NCBI GenBank assembly: GCA_948567375.1
Contig: OX419761.1
Coordinates: 17,548,501-17,612,500, forward strand
Length of the DNA: 64,000 nucleotides
Direction of reading: 5' to 3'
Origin: Lunularia cruciata
Taxonomy: Eukaryota; Streptophyta; Marchantiopsida; Lunulariales; Lunulariaceae
Shown here: piece after piece, positions 8,721 through 20,660 of the stretch
How the letters are laid out: each line of letters starts with the position of its first letter
Numbering within the stretch: position 1 is the first letter of the stretch
Notes under the pieces: model-generated
The model's input: only the letters and a program-made list of their open reading frames with translations
The model's database searches: none
Told to the model about the DNA's origin: nothing
Position numbers and translations under genes: made by a program

Positions 8721-10931
8721 TTGTCCATGTCCCACAACAACAATGTAGACACACTTGGTGCAATCTAAATTGAATCAACTCTTGTGCCAAACTCCAAACC
8801 ACAATCAATCTCCTTCCTCATTGGGACCTCAAATACATACTAATACCGAGTGCCATTTTGTTTAAACCTATTGCATATTGTAGCAATATCTCTTCTAGAA
8901 TCCCCAAAGAATTCCATCATGATTATGTAACTCAAACTACAACCATAAACACCACAAGTATCCCACCAATGATCACCACCAACTAATATCTCCAATTGAC
9001 CACTACTCACTAATGTTACTCTAACTATGATAATTATACTCAGGGAAAGTGCAACCTATAACCTGCAATCAAAACATGCACTTTCCCAATCTACAAGTAA
9101 TTACTTCCTACTTCACCAAAAAGAAACATAGTTAGTTTGATTTTTCATCACTTCAATATCCCTACTAAGAGCACATTTAAGCAAAAACTCTCTAAAGTCC
9201 AGGTATCTCATACAAACATGGTGCATAAATAGGAAGTAGAGAATGGAAAGGGTTGAATCATACAAAATCCAAACAAAAATCCTCCATCCATCAAGCAACA
9301 CCAAGTTGACTTTGCCACCATTTGGCATTTGACATAATATGAGTGTCTATCTACTCCCAAGTTACCAAGATCACCAAGGATGGGATCAAACTATCTTTCT
9401 TAGCCAAAGCTACATGTGTATAGGTGTCAATCGACCAGTCACTAAGACAACAAGTGAGGGTGGACCAATTAGCTAGGGCACAAGTCTAGGAACTTGAGAT
9501 TTAGGATTCAAACCCTACTACATACAATCTAGAAGGGTGGGCAAATTTTGTCAAATGGTGACCAAAAACTCATCTAAACTAGCTAGTCTCACAATAGCAA
9601 GTTGGATTGTTGGCCTCTTTAGGCTTTGTAGCCTCGTTAGTGCATAGTCATATACCTCAGTCTTCAAATACCAAAATTCAGCCAAATGAGATTTTTCTTC
9701 TTGCCAAGTCAAACCCTCTCCAAATTGGGTTAACCTCCACTAACTCAAGCACTAACTACCAAATTTGGGCTAATTGTCAAATAGGGTCAATTGAGTGGAT
9801 GGGGACTCCAAATCCCTAATTAAAGTAGACGGGTTCTCAAATCTACCTCCAAATTTACTTTTTAGGTCCAATTTGAAACACTTTGGCTTTTGATTTCACT
9901 CTCTTGCACTCAAATTGATATCGATTGATTCAAAATTGACCTCAATTTAGAAAAATTTGGGCAACATTTCAACACACCATTTGCCTTACTACCAAATCTA
10001 CTTCAACTTGAATAAGGCTTTTGCACACAATCACTTTTAGGGAAATCCAAAACCACAATCAAATGTACCAATGATCTGCCATACTTGGAGATATCACCAA
10101 CGCCTTAATTCTTGCACTTGATTTCCCCTTGACCCTCACTCCTTTTATATAATCAATTCAGTCTTCCACTTGAATCACACTCAAATTGGATTTGAATTTG
10201 ATCCTCCATTCAACAATTTGCCAACAATCAAGCATTGATTACAATCAAGCCACACACACTCTAGCTAAGAGACTCCAAGTGACACTCGTTTGCCTCTATC
10301 CACCATAGCCAAGAACTCAAAGGCTCAACATGAGAGAAATAAGCTCTCTTGAGCTACACTTCAAAAGTGTACCCCTTTGCTTGATCTTGGTATCTTGATG
10401 GTGCAAATGGTGCAAGTAATAATGAGTTCCACCATGTGATTAGTAGCCCTAATATGAAATTTGGCCACCATTAAGTAGTCCATGTGCAACTACCAAGCAA
10501 ACTAGCTTTGGTGCTACAAATAGTATGACATAATTAGACATTGAGGTTTGAAAGCCAAACCCCTAGCTAAACCTGTGAGAGAGGAGTAGAACCTGGGTTT
10601 GAGGGCCAAAATCATCATATAATCAGTCATGTAGGAGTGGAACCTAAGCAGGACCTTGATAATACTTGGATTTTAGGGCTGAAACCAATGCAAAACCTAG
10701 CATATAGTTTTAAACAATAGTATTAGTACTTGAAGCAAATCAAATATAATGATTAATATTACAATGGAACATTTGCAAGACCTTAAAAGCTATTGTGTTG
10801 TTGGTAAATACTAGACAGAAAATTAAACAATAATATCAATCGTATCCAATCTCATAGTAGTATCTATTGTGTTCACAAAGAAAAAAACCCATTTTATAGA
10901 GAGTTGTATCACAATAGTTTCAATTTGTGTT
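8721..10931. other. Unassigned AT-rich stretch
   Basis: May be leader or LTR of the gag remnant to its left, but I could not define boundaries. No coding frame supported. Contains one short perfect inverted repeat (9043-9087, listed separately). Confidence 0.35.
9043..9087. repeat. Short perfect inverted repeat (11-bp arms)
   Basis: GGGAAAGTGCA (9043-9053) and TGCACTTTCCC (9077-9087) are exact reverse complements separated by 23 nt. Could form a stem-loop or mark an element terminus; function unknown. Confidence 0.6.
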
Positions 10932-11123
10932 CATAAACACATTTTATCAAGAGTTGGATGGATTGCCCATTGCCCAAACGCTACATGTCTTATCACATAA
11001 ACACATTTTATCAAGAGTTGTATAAAATGCCCATAGCCCAAACTCTGCATGTCTTATCACATAAACACATTTTACCAAGAGTTGGATGGACTGCCCACTG
11101 CCCAAAATGTACCTGTCTTATTA
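10932..11123. repeat. Tandem repeat, 3 x 64 bp
   Basis: Units start at 10932, 10996 and 11060 with CATAAACACATTTTA, each followed by CAAGAGTTG and TGCCCA-type segments and ending in CTTATCA or similar. A partial copy of the start (10867-10916) precedes the array. Confidence 0.9.
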
Positions 11124-12116
11124 TCCCCATGGCTTCAAAACCATCATTGTTGTCTTTCTGTCCAGATAATATATAAATTTCTCTATGTCCAAATATATAA
11201 TTGTCATTTTGCATAATATATAACTGTCCTTTTGTCCATGGAGAGAGAGTCTTTTTGCATAATATTACACTATCTGTATGTCCACAATCTTGCCAATAAT
11301 ATATTACTGTCTTTCTGCAGAATATATAATTACCTTTCTATCCAAAGAGAGAGAGAGAGTTGAGGGTTGTAATGTATGACTATCATTTTGTTTCTCAATA
11401 CAAAAAGTTTATTAATATATAACTATCATTTTTCCATAGAGAGATCTGTTTGGCTTTTTGGCTTTTTTGCTTTTGGCTCTTTCTTACATGCTCAACGTGA
11501 TACCAAACTGTTCATGTAACTCTAGTTTGTGTTTTGTTGGTGGCATGTTTTGCAGACGCTCCTATGTATGCAATTTTTTCACACTTGGAATGTAGACACT
11601 GAAATGGGCACATTGAAGATAGACCCTTTACATTGACTCTTCAAGGTATAAAGGATGCATTTGCCTTGCCAGTTGGGAGTGGGAGGAACATGACTATGCC
11701 TTACCATTGGGTATAAAATTGGTTCCCAATCAAAGACCACATTGATATATAGTACTTGGCTTAATAATGTGTATACCTAGCCTTTAGACTGGAATTCCAA
11801 ATGATGGGTTCTCTTCTTGTCTAGGCTAGGACACCAAAGGTAGTATGTGGGCATCTTTTATTGATAGTGAAGACCAAGGTGGGGAGATCTAGGGTAGAAC
11901 TAGAGCAGTTAGGTGAGGATTAAAATTGGGCAAAGCTATTATTGCAAGTAGTAAGTGCCAAGTTGTCTTTCTTTCTTTCATAGGCCTGATGGAGGGAGGT
12001 TTAAGGTGACACATGTGGGGTAATTTCTCACCCATGTCCTCCTAGAAGGTGGGTTAATTACAAAATATAGGTGCATTATGAGGACACAAGCAATGTAGTT
12101 ATTGGGCAAGCCTTAG
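11124..12116. other. Unassigned, simple-sequence-rich then unknown
   Basis: 11150-11440 alternates TATATAACTGTC-like motifs with GAGAGAGAG runs (11242-11250, 11346-11358). 11460-12116 has no recognisable gene. 12112-12116 (CTTAG) is the left target-site copy of element C. Confidence 0.4.
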
Positions 12117-12605
12117 TGTAAAGGACTAAGAAGAGAAATAGGAGAATGGAAAGTGAAGACCACATTGTGACTCTTGAATGAGGAAAACTACAAATGCCTA
12201 CTATGAGCTTAGGCTTTGGTATTTATAGGGAGTATACAAGGCTCTTGAGAAGCTTCTCAAGAAGCTTCCTTAAGTTGCTTTCTTGGAGTGCAAGTCAAGT
12301 TAACCAGGAAGCTTCTCAAGAATTTTTCTTCTAAAAGCCATCTACTTGGCATGCAAGATAAGCTAGTCGTAAGCTCTCTAGAAACTTTTTTCTAGAGGGT
12401 ACCTACTTGGGGTGCAAGCTAAGCTAACCGGAAAGCTTCCCAAGAAGCTTCTTCTTAGAAATCACCACTTGTCATGCACGTTACCCAAATACTTAGGAAG
12501 GTACCAAGTAGCTTCCTAGATACTTCTAGAATATTCTAGCCTGATTTGGCTTATTTTCTACTTTGTTAGCCTTGACTAACTTGTTGGTAATTCCATATTG
12601 TTAGA
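12117..12605 (-). repeat. 3' LTR of element C
   Basis: 489 bp from TGTAAAGGAC at 12117 to ATATTGTTAGA at 12605. A polypurine tract lies just inside (reverse complement of TATTCCTCCACCGC, about 12604-12620). Contains GAAGCTTCTCAAGAAGCTTC and a reverse TATA box at about 12219-12227. Confidence 0.88.
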
Positions 12606-12637
12606 TATTCCTCCACCGCTAGTTAATGATGTCCTTG

Positions 12638-12928
12638 TCACCATTGAAGCTTCAAACTCTTGTTTTTTTCTGCATTTTGGAGATGAGAAAGAGGCTCCCA
12701 AGTCGCACCATGAAGGAGATAACCTTTCCAAAGGACCTTGTACTCAATATGTTGTTGGCGGCCATGTCGAATATAGTGACATGCAAGGATACGATCAACT
12801 TCATACTCCTTGTTGAATATAGTGACATGCAAGGATACAATCAACTCTATACTCCACATGATTGTTGATAGGCATGGGAGAAAGAGGGGGTTGGACATGA
12901 GAGGAAAAGGAAGATGGATTAGAAACAA
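12638..12928 (-). pseudogene. Chromodomain and integrase tail, element C
   Basis: A 96-codon minus frame encodes a chromodomain: NKEYEVDRIL, then HIEYKVLWKGYLLHGATWEP. Chromodomains of chromoviral integrases direct insertion to marked chromatin. A roughly 50-bp in-frame duplication has doubled the start of the domain (SIELIVSLHVTIFNKEYEVDRILACHY-type segment; compare 12770-12800 with 12815-12850). Confidence 0.85.
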
Positions 12929-14160
12929 AGGGTTTCAACTTGGAAAAGTGAAAGATGGGGTGGATTTCATATGAGAAAGTAAGGCAAGTTGATAAGCAAC
13001 ATCAAAAATGATTTGGGTGACATCAAATGGACCTATCCAATTAGGAACAAGTTTACAAACTTGGGAATCAAGTGGAAGGGGTAGGTTACTAGAGGAGAGC
13101 ATGACCTAATCATCAAGTTGAAAGTTGAGATCAAAATGATGGTGGTCTCCATATTATTTCTATTGATTTTGAGCAACAAGGAGATGAGATTTGGCTTGTT
13201 CAAGGGATTGAGATATGGTGGTCAAGAAGGTGGAAGTAAAAGGGACAGGAGATGGAGGAAGAGAAAGAAGGGAATATGGAAATTAAGTAAAAAAAATTTT
13301 GGCCAAAATTGAGTAAGGAAGGAAAGAATCTAGTGCTTCATATTTGGAATTATTGTATGCAAACTCCACAGTTGCAAGACTTACATCCCAATTGGTATTG
13401 TGAATTTTGATGAAGGCACAAAGCATATCTTCCAAGGTGCAATTTTCATGTTTGGTTTGTCCATCAATTTGAGGATGATAGGCTATGGACAAAGCAAGCT
13501 TGGTGCCAAGTATTTGGAAGAGTGCTTGCTAAATTTTTTGGTGAAACAAGAATCACGATTGGAGATGAGTTGACAAGGCATCTCATGATGCTTGAAGACA
13601 TTATCAAAGTAGATCTATGCCAATGTTGGAGCATCCACAATATCAAAGGTTGGTGCCAAATGGATCTGCTTACTAAGCTTATCCACAAATAGCATGATTT
13701 TTGTATGAGCTTGTGTTGTCTTGGGCAAGGAGGTGATGAGATCAAAGCTCATGTATTCCTATCAAGCAGATGGAATGGGGAGTGGTTGAAGGAGACCACT
13801 CAATTTCTGGTTGCTAGCCTTATTGCGTTGTAGTTCTCACAAGATTGGAGAAACTCTTGAACATCTTGTGCCATGTTGAGCCACCACCATTGGTGTTGGA
13901 AGGTACCCAAGGTCTTGTTCATACCCTTGTGACCAATGATAGGTAAATCATGGGCTTCTTGAAGGCGCAAAAGTTGGAGATCACCCTTGGCTGGAAAATA
14001 GATCTGGTTCTCATAAAATATAAGATATTCCTTGAAGGAGAAGATGTTGTACTCTTTGTTGCATGTTGCAAGATGACCGAGTACCATCTGAAAGAATGGA
14101 TCTTGTTATAAAGTTGTCTTGAACTCAATTTGGGCTTTGGAGTTGATTGACACCATCACA
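12929..14160 (-). pseudogene. Integrase, element C
   Basis: Zinc-binding region HDLPIIGHKGMNKTLGTFQ followed by the CX2C remnant (13800-13970). The core domain has stops. The third catalytic region reads AYHPQIDGQTKHENCTLED (about 13492-13430), and the C-terminal NTNWDVSLATVEFAYNNS follows. Broken by stops and frameshifts. Confidence 0.85.
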
Positions 14161-14239
14161 ATTGCCACTATGATGAGAGGAAGAGACTTCAAATTAGGTC
14201 ATTGTGATGGGGCATTGAGAATGATGTGGAACTAACCAG

Positions 14240-14670
14240 ATTTATACTCAAGTTTGATGTCAAACAATTGTAGTTGTTCCTCCCATTGATGATGTCAACT
14301 CTTCATGTGCTCTAAATATAATGTCTATAGCAAGGGTTTGTGATTGGTTTGCATGATCACTTTTTTCTCCAAGAGATAGTGTCTCCAAACGTTAGTGGAA
14401 CATACCATCACTAGTTGTTTCCAATCTCAAGCAAAGTAATTTCTTTCTATAATGCTTAATAAACAAGACATAAAGGCAATGGGATGTAATACATTTGGAA
14501 ATTCTTCTTGCAACATAGCTCCAATGGCAAAGTTAGAAGCATCAAAATCAACCACACAAGATAGTTGAGGGTCATATGGTTGAAGAATGGGTCTTGAACA
14601 CACTATATATTTCAGCTTCTTTGTGCTTGGAGGTCCAATAAAAGCTTGAGTTCTTCTCCAAGAGGTCAAT
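14240..14670 (-). pseudogene. RNase H, element C
   Basis: The minus frame at 14669-14427 reads SRPILQPYDPQLSCVVDFDASNFAIGAMLQ-type RNase H start (first catalytic Asp in DFDAS), continuing with RNYFA. Downstream the VMQTNHKPL-equivalent region is degenerate. Confidence 0.8.
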
Positions 14671-15260
14671 TAATGGTGCTGCTACATGAGCATAGTAGTG
14701 GATGAAAGGTTGGTAAAATCTTGCCAATCCATTAAATGCCTGCACTTCTATGGTATCCTTTGGAGTAGATCAATCAATAATGGTTTTGATTTTCTCCTCT
14801 TCCATCTTGATCCTCTTTGACAAGATTTTGTGACCCAAGAAGGTAACTTCCTTTTGCCAAAAGGCACACTTTAACTTCTTGCAATAGAACTTCCATTATT
14901 GTAGTTGTCTCAAGACTTCTTGCACATGATTTATGTGTTTTGCCTTTGTCTTGCTATAGATTAAGATATCATCCAAGAACAACACCACATACTGATCCAA
15001 TAAACCATCTAACAATTGATGCATCTGATCCATGAAGACTATTGGAGCATTAGCAAGCCCAAAAGGTAGAACTCTCCAATCAAAGTGCCCATTCCTTGTG
15101 CAAAAGGTAGTCTTTTGCAGATAGTATTGGTGCTCCCCAAAAATATATACAATCCTTCTCCAACAACTCTATTAATGCTATTTAAAGCTCATCAACTCCT
15201 TTGGTGAGGGTCAATAGATTGGTCTACTCACTAGAGTACTTCTTGGAAATAACTCAATCT
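14671..15260 (-). pseudogene. Reverse transcriptase lacking the fingers, element C
   Basis: From about 15123 downward on the minus strand the RT reads LQKTTFCTRNGHFDWRVLPF, then [12 protein letters not shown]: the palm YxDD equivalent is intact. Upstream, the segment from VFVPKK through KLDLxSGYWQ (about 65 residues, including the first catalytic Asp) is missing. The GAP motif joins directly to QKTTF. Confidence 0.85.
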
Positions 15261-15589
15261 TAAAGGGCATACCATGATCAAAGGTAATCCCTTTGGTAGA
15301 TTATCCAAAAACACATGTAAAATCTCCTAGACTATTTGATCAACCATTGCTTGATGAGACTTTTGATCCTCCTCAGATCTTTCATGTGCAATTGGCTTGA
15401 TCCTCATCGTAAAAATAGATTATCTTCTTCCAAAGCTTGCTATATGGTCGGTTCATTGATAAATTTCCCATCTTGGGACTTATCTTCCTAAAAGGTTACT
15501 TTTTGGCTACCTTCCCAACAAAATTTCCATCCTAGGATTGAATATTCCTAAGTATCTTACTCAAAGGTGCCAAAAAACCTAATCAAAAT

Positions 15590-16170
15590 TTCCTACCTTG
15601 GTGTTGTACTTGAATTTATTGTCGGTTCTAATCAAATTGAACATTATGACGTTCAAGCCAAGGTAGACCTAGAATGACATCATGTAGAGATACCACTACA
15701 AATCTCATACAATCTAAATACTCCTTCCTAATCCTAAATGTAAGAAGATGCAAGGTACAAAATGCATAACTCTTTCTACCATCTGCCATCATCAATTTGC
15801 TTCAATTCTTCCCATGTCAAGATTGACACAACAAATTGTCATTCAGCTTGCTTCACTTGGAATCATCACCATAGTTTTGCCACTCCATCCAATTGCCTTG
15901 AAGCTAAGAGAATCTATTTCTATTCATCTTGAAGATTTATAGCCCCAAAATAATATTCACAATCAAATACAAAATTCTCCATTGCACCCAAGAGATTCCT
16001 ACCATCAGACACCTTGGGTTTTGGAAATTGGATTCGCTCTTCTCCTTCTCAAAATAGAACTCTCTCCATATGCTCTTCTTGTTGATAGTCTCATTCATCC
16101 AACAATCAAGTAAGGTGCTTGATTTGTTGCTGCATAGCAATGATAACCTTGGTATTGATGCCATGGCTAC
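15590..16170 (-). pseudogene. gag joined to protease tail by deletion, element C
   Basis: The minus frame 16164-15937 is Gag N-terminal (ATG at about 16164). The gag capsid segment ends near 15805 and jumps into protease-end sequence (MMADGRK-like, then VILGLPWLE at about 15680). The gag C-terminus, zinc knuckle and protease active site are absent. Two worn 60-bp linker units lie at about 15450-15540. Confidence 0.75.
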
Positions 16171-16194
16171 TTATTCTATCACACTACCCCTAAT

Positions 16195-16411
16195 TAATCA
16201 AAATTAACACATAGATGCAACACATCCATAGTTCTCCATAAGTTACAACCGGAAGTACCTAGGGTTTCTTGAATAAGGTGATCTCATTCAAAAAATTCTG
16301 CCCAAAGTGTGAGTTGATAAATTGGGTGAAATGATGTTCAAGTAGCAAAAAGACACAAATATCCCAATGGTTTGGCCAAAATAGATTTGGTGGTCCATAA
16401 ATTCCATCCAT
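16195..16411 (-). pseudogene. ORF0, element C
   Basis: Starts with ATG at 16411, downstream of the primer-binding site (TTGGTATGAGAGCAAAA, 16433-16417). It reads MDGIYGPPNLFWPNHW, HFTQFINSHFGQNF and, after one stop near 16259, LPVVTYGE. Same small ORF as in element A. Confidence 0.65.
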
Positions 16412-16433
16412 CCTATTTTTGCTCTCATACCAA

Positions 16434-16940
16434 TGTAAAATACCAAGGAGAGAAATAGGAGAATGGAAAGTGAAGATCACATTGGGATTCTTGAATGAGG
16501 GATACTCCAAATGCCTAGCATGAGTTTAGGCTTGGTATTCATACGGAGCATATAAAGCTCTTGAGAAGCTTCACAAGAAGCTTCCTTAAACCACTTTCTT
16601 GGAGTGCAAGTCAAGTTAATGGGAAAGCTTCTCAAGAAGTTTCCTTTTAGAAGCCGCCTACTTGGTGTGCATGCTAAGCTTGTTGGAAGCTTCCTTCTAG
16701 AAGTTACTTACTTGGGGTGCAAGCTAAACTAGCTGGGAAGCTTTTGAAGAAGCTTTGTCCTAGAAGTCACCACTTGTCATGCAGGTTATCACATACTTGG
16801 AAGGTACCAAGTATCTTCTAGAATGGAGTAAAATATTCTAGAAGTATCTTCCAGATGCTTCTAGAATATTCTAGGTTAATTTGGCTTATTTGCTACTTTG
16901 TTAGCCTTGACTAACTCATTGGTAACTCCATATTGTTACA
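16434..16940 (-). repeat. 5' LTR of element C
   Basis: 507 bp from TGTAAAATACC (16434) to CATATTGTTACA (16940). The first boundary abuts the primer-binding site. Pairs with the LTR at 12117-12605. Confidence 0.9.
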
Positions 16941-17154
16941 CCTAGCAAGGATGAGGGTGAGTGAGAAGCTTTTGAATTTCATAGTGAGGACTTAACTATT
17001 TCTCACTTGTAATGGCACTTTTTCATTTAATAAAGGTTGTTTGTCACTTCCACTTGACTTGATGCATTTTTGCTTCTCTTGTTAAACTTATTTTCTTAAA
17101 CTTCAACTATCTTGTTAAATACATCTCTACATAGTTTGTGTTTAACTTATCATT

Positions 17155-18480
17155 GTGTATATTGCTATGGTATTCCATGCATATGACTCTATTATTTTGA
17201 CTAATAGTTTGGATATGATCATTGAGGAGACTTATACCAATAGACCAAAGAATTTAGATATAATCCATGAGAGAACTCAAACCAATAGACTAACAAGTAT
17301 CACATTGTTTGCTCATGCTAGTGAGATTGAGACACATATTGTAGAGATGCAAACTAAGTCTTGGTTGCATGGAGGGCCAAGGAGAGAGCCTAATGTGATG
17401 ACCACTAATATGGACATAGTTATTTGGAGTCCTTGCATCTAAGATGATATTTCACTTCCACACCATTTCACAAATACCTCCGCACATATAGATTGGTTAG
17501 AAGAGAGGGAAGATGATAGTCATTGGTGAGATTTCTAGACTTTTTATGATGCAAGAGCAGATTAGCTTGACTTGAGAATTTACTCCTTGCTCCATTTATG
17601 CTCATGAGAGGCAAAGGAAGATTTTAGTCTTGGATATTGGTTGCTTGGTTGATGTTATGTTGGATAATTGTAGGTTGTCATGCCAATGGTCCTTTTTGGT
17701 AAAGTGGCTTGATTGGACCTTGTACTGAGTGAGGAATACTTTTAGATATATAACATGCTTGAGTATTTGAGGGTTTATTTACTTTTGCATGTCTTGGTTT
17801 GAGGTTATTTTGTGGATGGATAGCACTCAACAAGATTTCCAACATCTTCTGAGAGACATGTGGGATCATGGTTTACTACCTGCTGGTGTACACACCACTA
17901 CTCCTCTCATGGGTGTGTCGGATGACATGGATGGATATAAGGATTGGGATAAATGTTATATCTATAAAATATATAACGCATATATTGCATTGGGTTTACC
18001 ATTGCAAGATATTTTGATAGTAGATAGTGCATTCTTACCATATTGTAGGAACCATCCCCATGGTGCTATCCATCCATGACTATTTACTCCTTTCCATTCT
18101 AGTGCATTAGATCACTCTTACTCATCATGCCCTTGAGTGCTCCCTTAGATAGATTTAGAGCTGACTCACGTTTAGCCATTGAGTTCCTTACCAAGGAGTG
18201 GAATTTTGAGCAGCTTATGGAGTATAGTGTGGATCCTTATGAGGATTTAGCAGCCAAATTCTAGGACCTCCCATGCACAAGGGAGAGTGGGATCTTCTTT
18301 TGAGATATAGTTCAATGTATATCCAAAGATCCCTCAAAAGGCACATTATTGTGGCATTGGAGTATGTCATACTAGAGCACCTTCCACCCAAGGCCTCTAA
18401 TATAGATGAAGCCATGCATGGTGAGGACATGGACATAGTACCTCCACAAGTTATTGGGTCCACTCACATGTCTTAGTATA
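17155..18480 (+). repeat. Unknown protein-derived repeat unit, copy 1
   Basis: Plus-strand frames include 17155-17442 (two segments with ERTQTN- and EMQTK-like motifs), 17789-18079 (WFEVILWMDSTQQ, then LGLPLQDILIVDSAFLPY and RNHPHGAIHP) and degenerate 18175-18470. The same order and motifs recur at about 62520-63560, so this is a dispersed repeat from a protein-coding element. I do not recognise the protein family. Stops and frame changes make both copies non-functional. Confidence 0.6.
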
Positions 18481-20474
18481 TTTCATGGTTAGTAGTACAC
18501 TTCATATAGAGTAGTAGCTTTGGTACTCATCTTTGAGCATAAAGCACACTTATACTGCACATACATATTTCACTTTATTCTTTGAGTTATTTTCTTTCAG
18601 TCATGAGTCTTTTGTGACACCCTTGTGACTTCATGTTCATTTCCTTGATTCATTGTGATTTCACTTTCATTGCTTTTGATTCATTCATTGGTCCAAATTC
18701 TTAATTTTTTTTTGTACTTCTTTATATTTTGCATACACTTGTTAGTTGTAGCCCTTTTAGCATAGTCCTTTGTATTGCATACACTTTTTGGAAAGCCCAC
18801 AAAATCCAAAAAAACACCACAACACACAAATCACAATAGAGAAACATGTTCCTAGAAAAACAAACATAGAGAAAAACACACTAGCAAAACCAAACAAACG
18901 TAAACCAAGCATTTATACATGATACCCTTGTGATACCTTGGCATTGGACTAGCAGAACCTAGAAAACATAACATGAGCAAAACAGAAAATAATGAAACCT
19001 TGGCAAAACTCAACGAAACTTGGATAATGTAAAAATAGATATAGCAAAATCCTGGCAAGATCCAACCGCACTTGATATTGGTGAGTGATGAGAAACGAGA
19101 AAAAATCAACATTACTTGAGTATTGTAATGACACAAGAGCAAAAGTATAGCAAAACCTTTGTGAGACACTAATGAACTTGACATGAGTGGTAAAATAGGA
19201 GCAAGCACGCAATAAAGCCCTAATGCAATTTTGGTCGATCCTAGTAGAACTTTGAGTTAGGGTGATGTCAACTTGATACCAAAGTGAAGTCTTTATGATA
19301 TTGGAGCAAGACCTACACAAGATTTGAGCAAAACTTGACAACAATGGAGCAAAATTTTTGTGTTTTGAGAGCAATCAAAACTTCCTCTTGGGTTTTTCCA
19401 TAAAAAAAAAGGTACTTATTTGCTTATAAGGTATCAATGCTTGATGAGTTATGAGGTGTGAGTGACTACTCATTATCTAGTGTGAGCAAGAATAAATTAT
19501 TGCTCAAACTTATATCTTGTGCTAAACTCTACCCTATGTATGCAAGTCCATCTACACATCTTGACCTTGACACGTATAAGAGGGTTTAGTGATGAATGCA
19601 CTAAAATCCAGCCTATGCAAGTCAAACATCAATGTGCAAATCAATCACAAAACACTTCATCACAACTCATTCACATTCTTGTGATCTTGAGGGCTGAAAG
19701 GATGGACATTGACTCTCCTCTTGGGATCTCAAGTGCTCAAAGGATGGACATCAACTCTCTTCCTCTTGAATGGCAATGTGGCCTTTATGTGTTCATGGTC
19801 CTTGAAAAATTGGTTCTTGGGTGCTCAAAATTAAAAAAACACTTGGGAGTGTAATGACAATGACTAGTTGGTTCCTAACCTAGGTGTGTCCTCGGTCTAG
19901 TCCTCAATTGGTATTTCCAATGGAACTTGATATAGAGATTCCTCATCTATGACCATGTCTAAAAATTCATTTTCCACAAGAGCAAAGGGCAAAATATTGG
20001 CTATGTTGCCAAATAGAAAATTCATTCTTGCAAAATAAGGACAATGATGATTCAACTTATCTTCAATTGTTCTCCATCCTTGTTTCAGTTCCCTCTCAAT
20101 GACCCCTGCACCCATGCAGTTGTCTTTCTAGTTGTGTGCTGATTTGTCAAGGGCCATGTAGTAGTGAGCACATTTTTTTGTATAATCTGTCTGTGGTCAT
20201 AGATTCAAGAATACCTTTCTTGAACTTCACAAGATAGGTGACAATGTAATTGAACCCGGTACTTTTTTGAACAAGTTTCTTACATGTTCCTCCATGGATT
20301 TGACAAAAATGAGTCCTCTAGATAGTCCAAAATTTGTCTATAATGGTGAATTACTATTCTAAACCTATCCTTTTCCTTCTCCTCTTCCATTGCTTTTGTA
20401 AAACCCCCCACCACTTTTGACTTGCCAGATGTAGAAGACACTATGTTCAAAGTTATTGAAATCCATAAATTGAT
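18481..20474. other. Unassigned
   Basis: 18781-19400 is A-rich on the plus strand with repeated GCAAAACCTTGGCAAAAC-like phrases; the 141-codon minus frame it leaves open (19374-18949) looks like a composition artefact. 19400-20474 has no recognised gene. Confidence 0.4.
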
Positions 20475-20660
20475 GTAGGAGGTGGAATTAAATCGGGAGA
20501 GTAGGGTGGAATGGAATCTGACGCAAGAGGTGGAATGAGCTGTAATCCTAAAATTGGCGCATGAGGTGGAATTAAATCTTTTGAGAGTCAAGTTGAATGG
20601 AATTGGACAGAAGAGGTGGAATGAATTCCTAAGACTAGGGGTGGAATGGAGTCAGTATAG
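20475..20660. repeat. Minisatellite of about 24-25 bp (GGTGGAATG core)
   Basis: The core GGTGGAATNNA occurs at 20481, 20505, 20529, 20565, 20615 and 20640, with a variant at 20591, mostly 24-26 bp apart (one 36-bp step). Because the period is close to 24, the minus strand translates as an FHST-containing octapeptide-type repeat in an open frame, but nothing else supports a gene. Confidence 0.75.

Larger units (their letters stand above)
12117..16940 (-). mobile_element. Element C: family 1 chromovirus with both LTRs
   Basis: Minus strand. LTRs at 16940-16434 and 12605-12117 enclose ORF0, gag, protease remnant, RT, RNase H, integrase and chromodomain. The flanks are CTTAG (12112-12116) and CCTAG (16941-16945), a 5-bp target duplication with one change. 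Two internal deletions (gag/protease near 15800, RT fingers near 15124) and many stops make it non-autonomous. Confidence 0.9.

Noticed and set aside
10932-11123. CRISPR-like array
   Set aside because: Whole 64-bp units are repeated with no unique spacers, and the context is plant nuclear DNA.
18949-19374. 141-codon minus-strand ORF
   Set aside because: Driven by an A-rich plus strand with repeated GCAAAACC phrases; the translation is Ser/Phe/Cys-rich without motifs and a second minus frame overlaps it.
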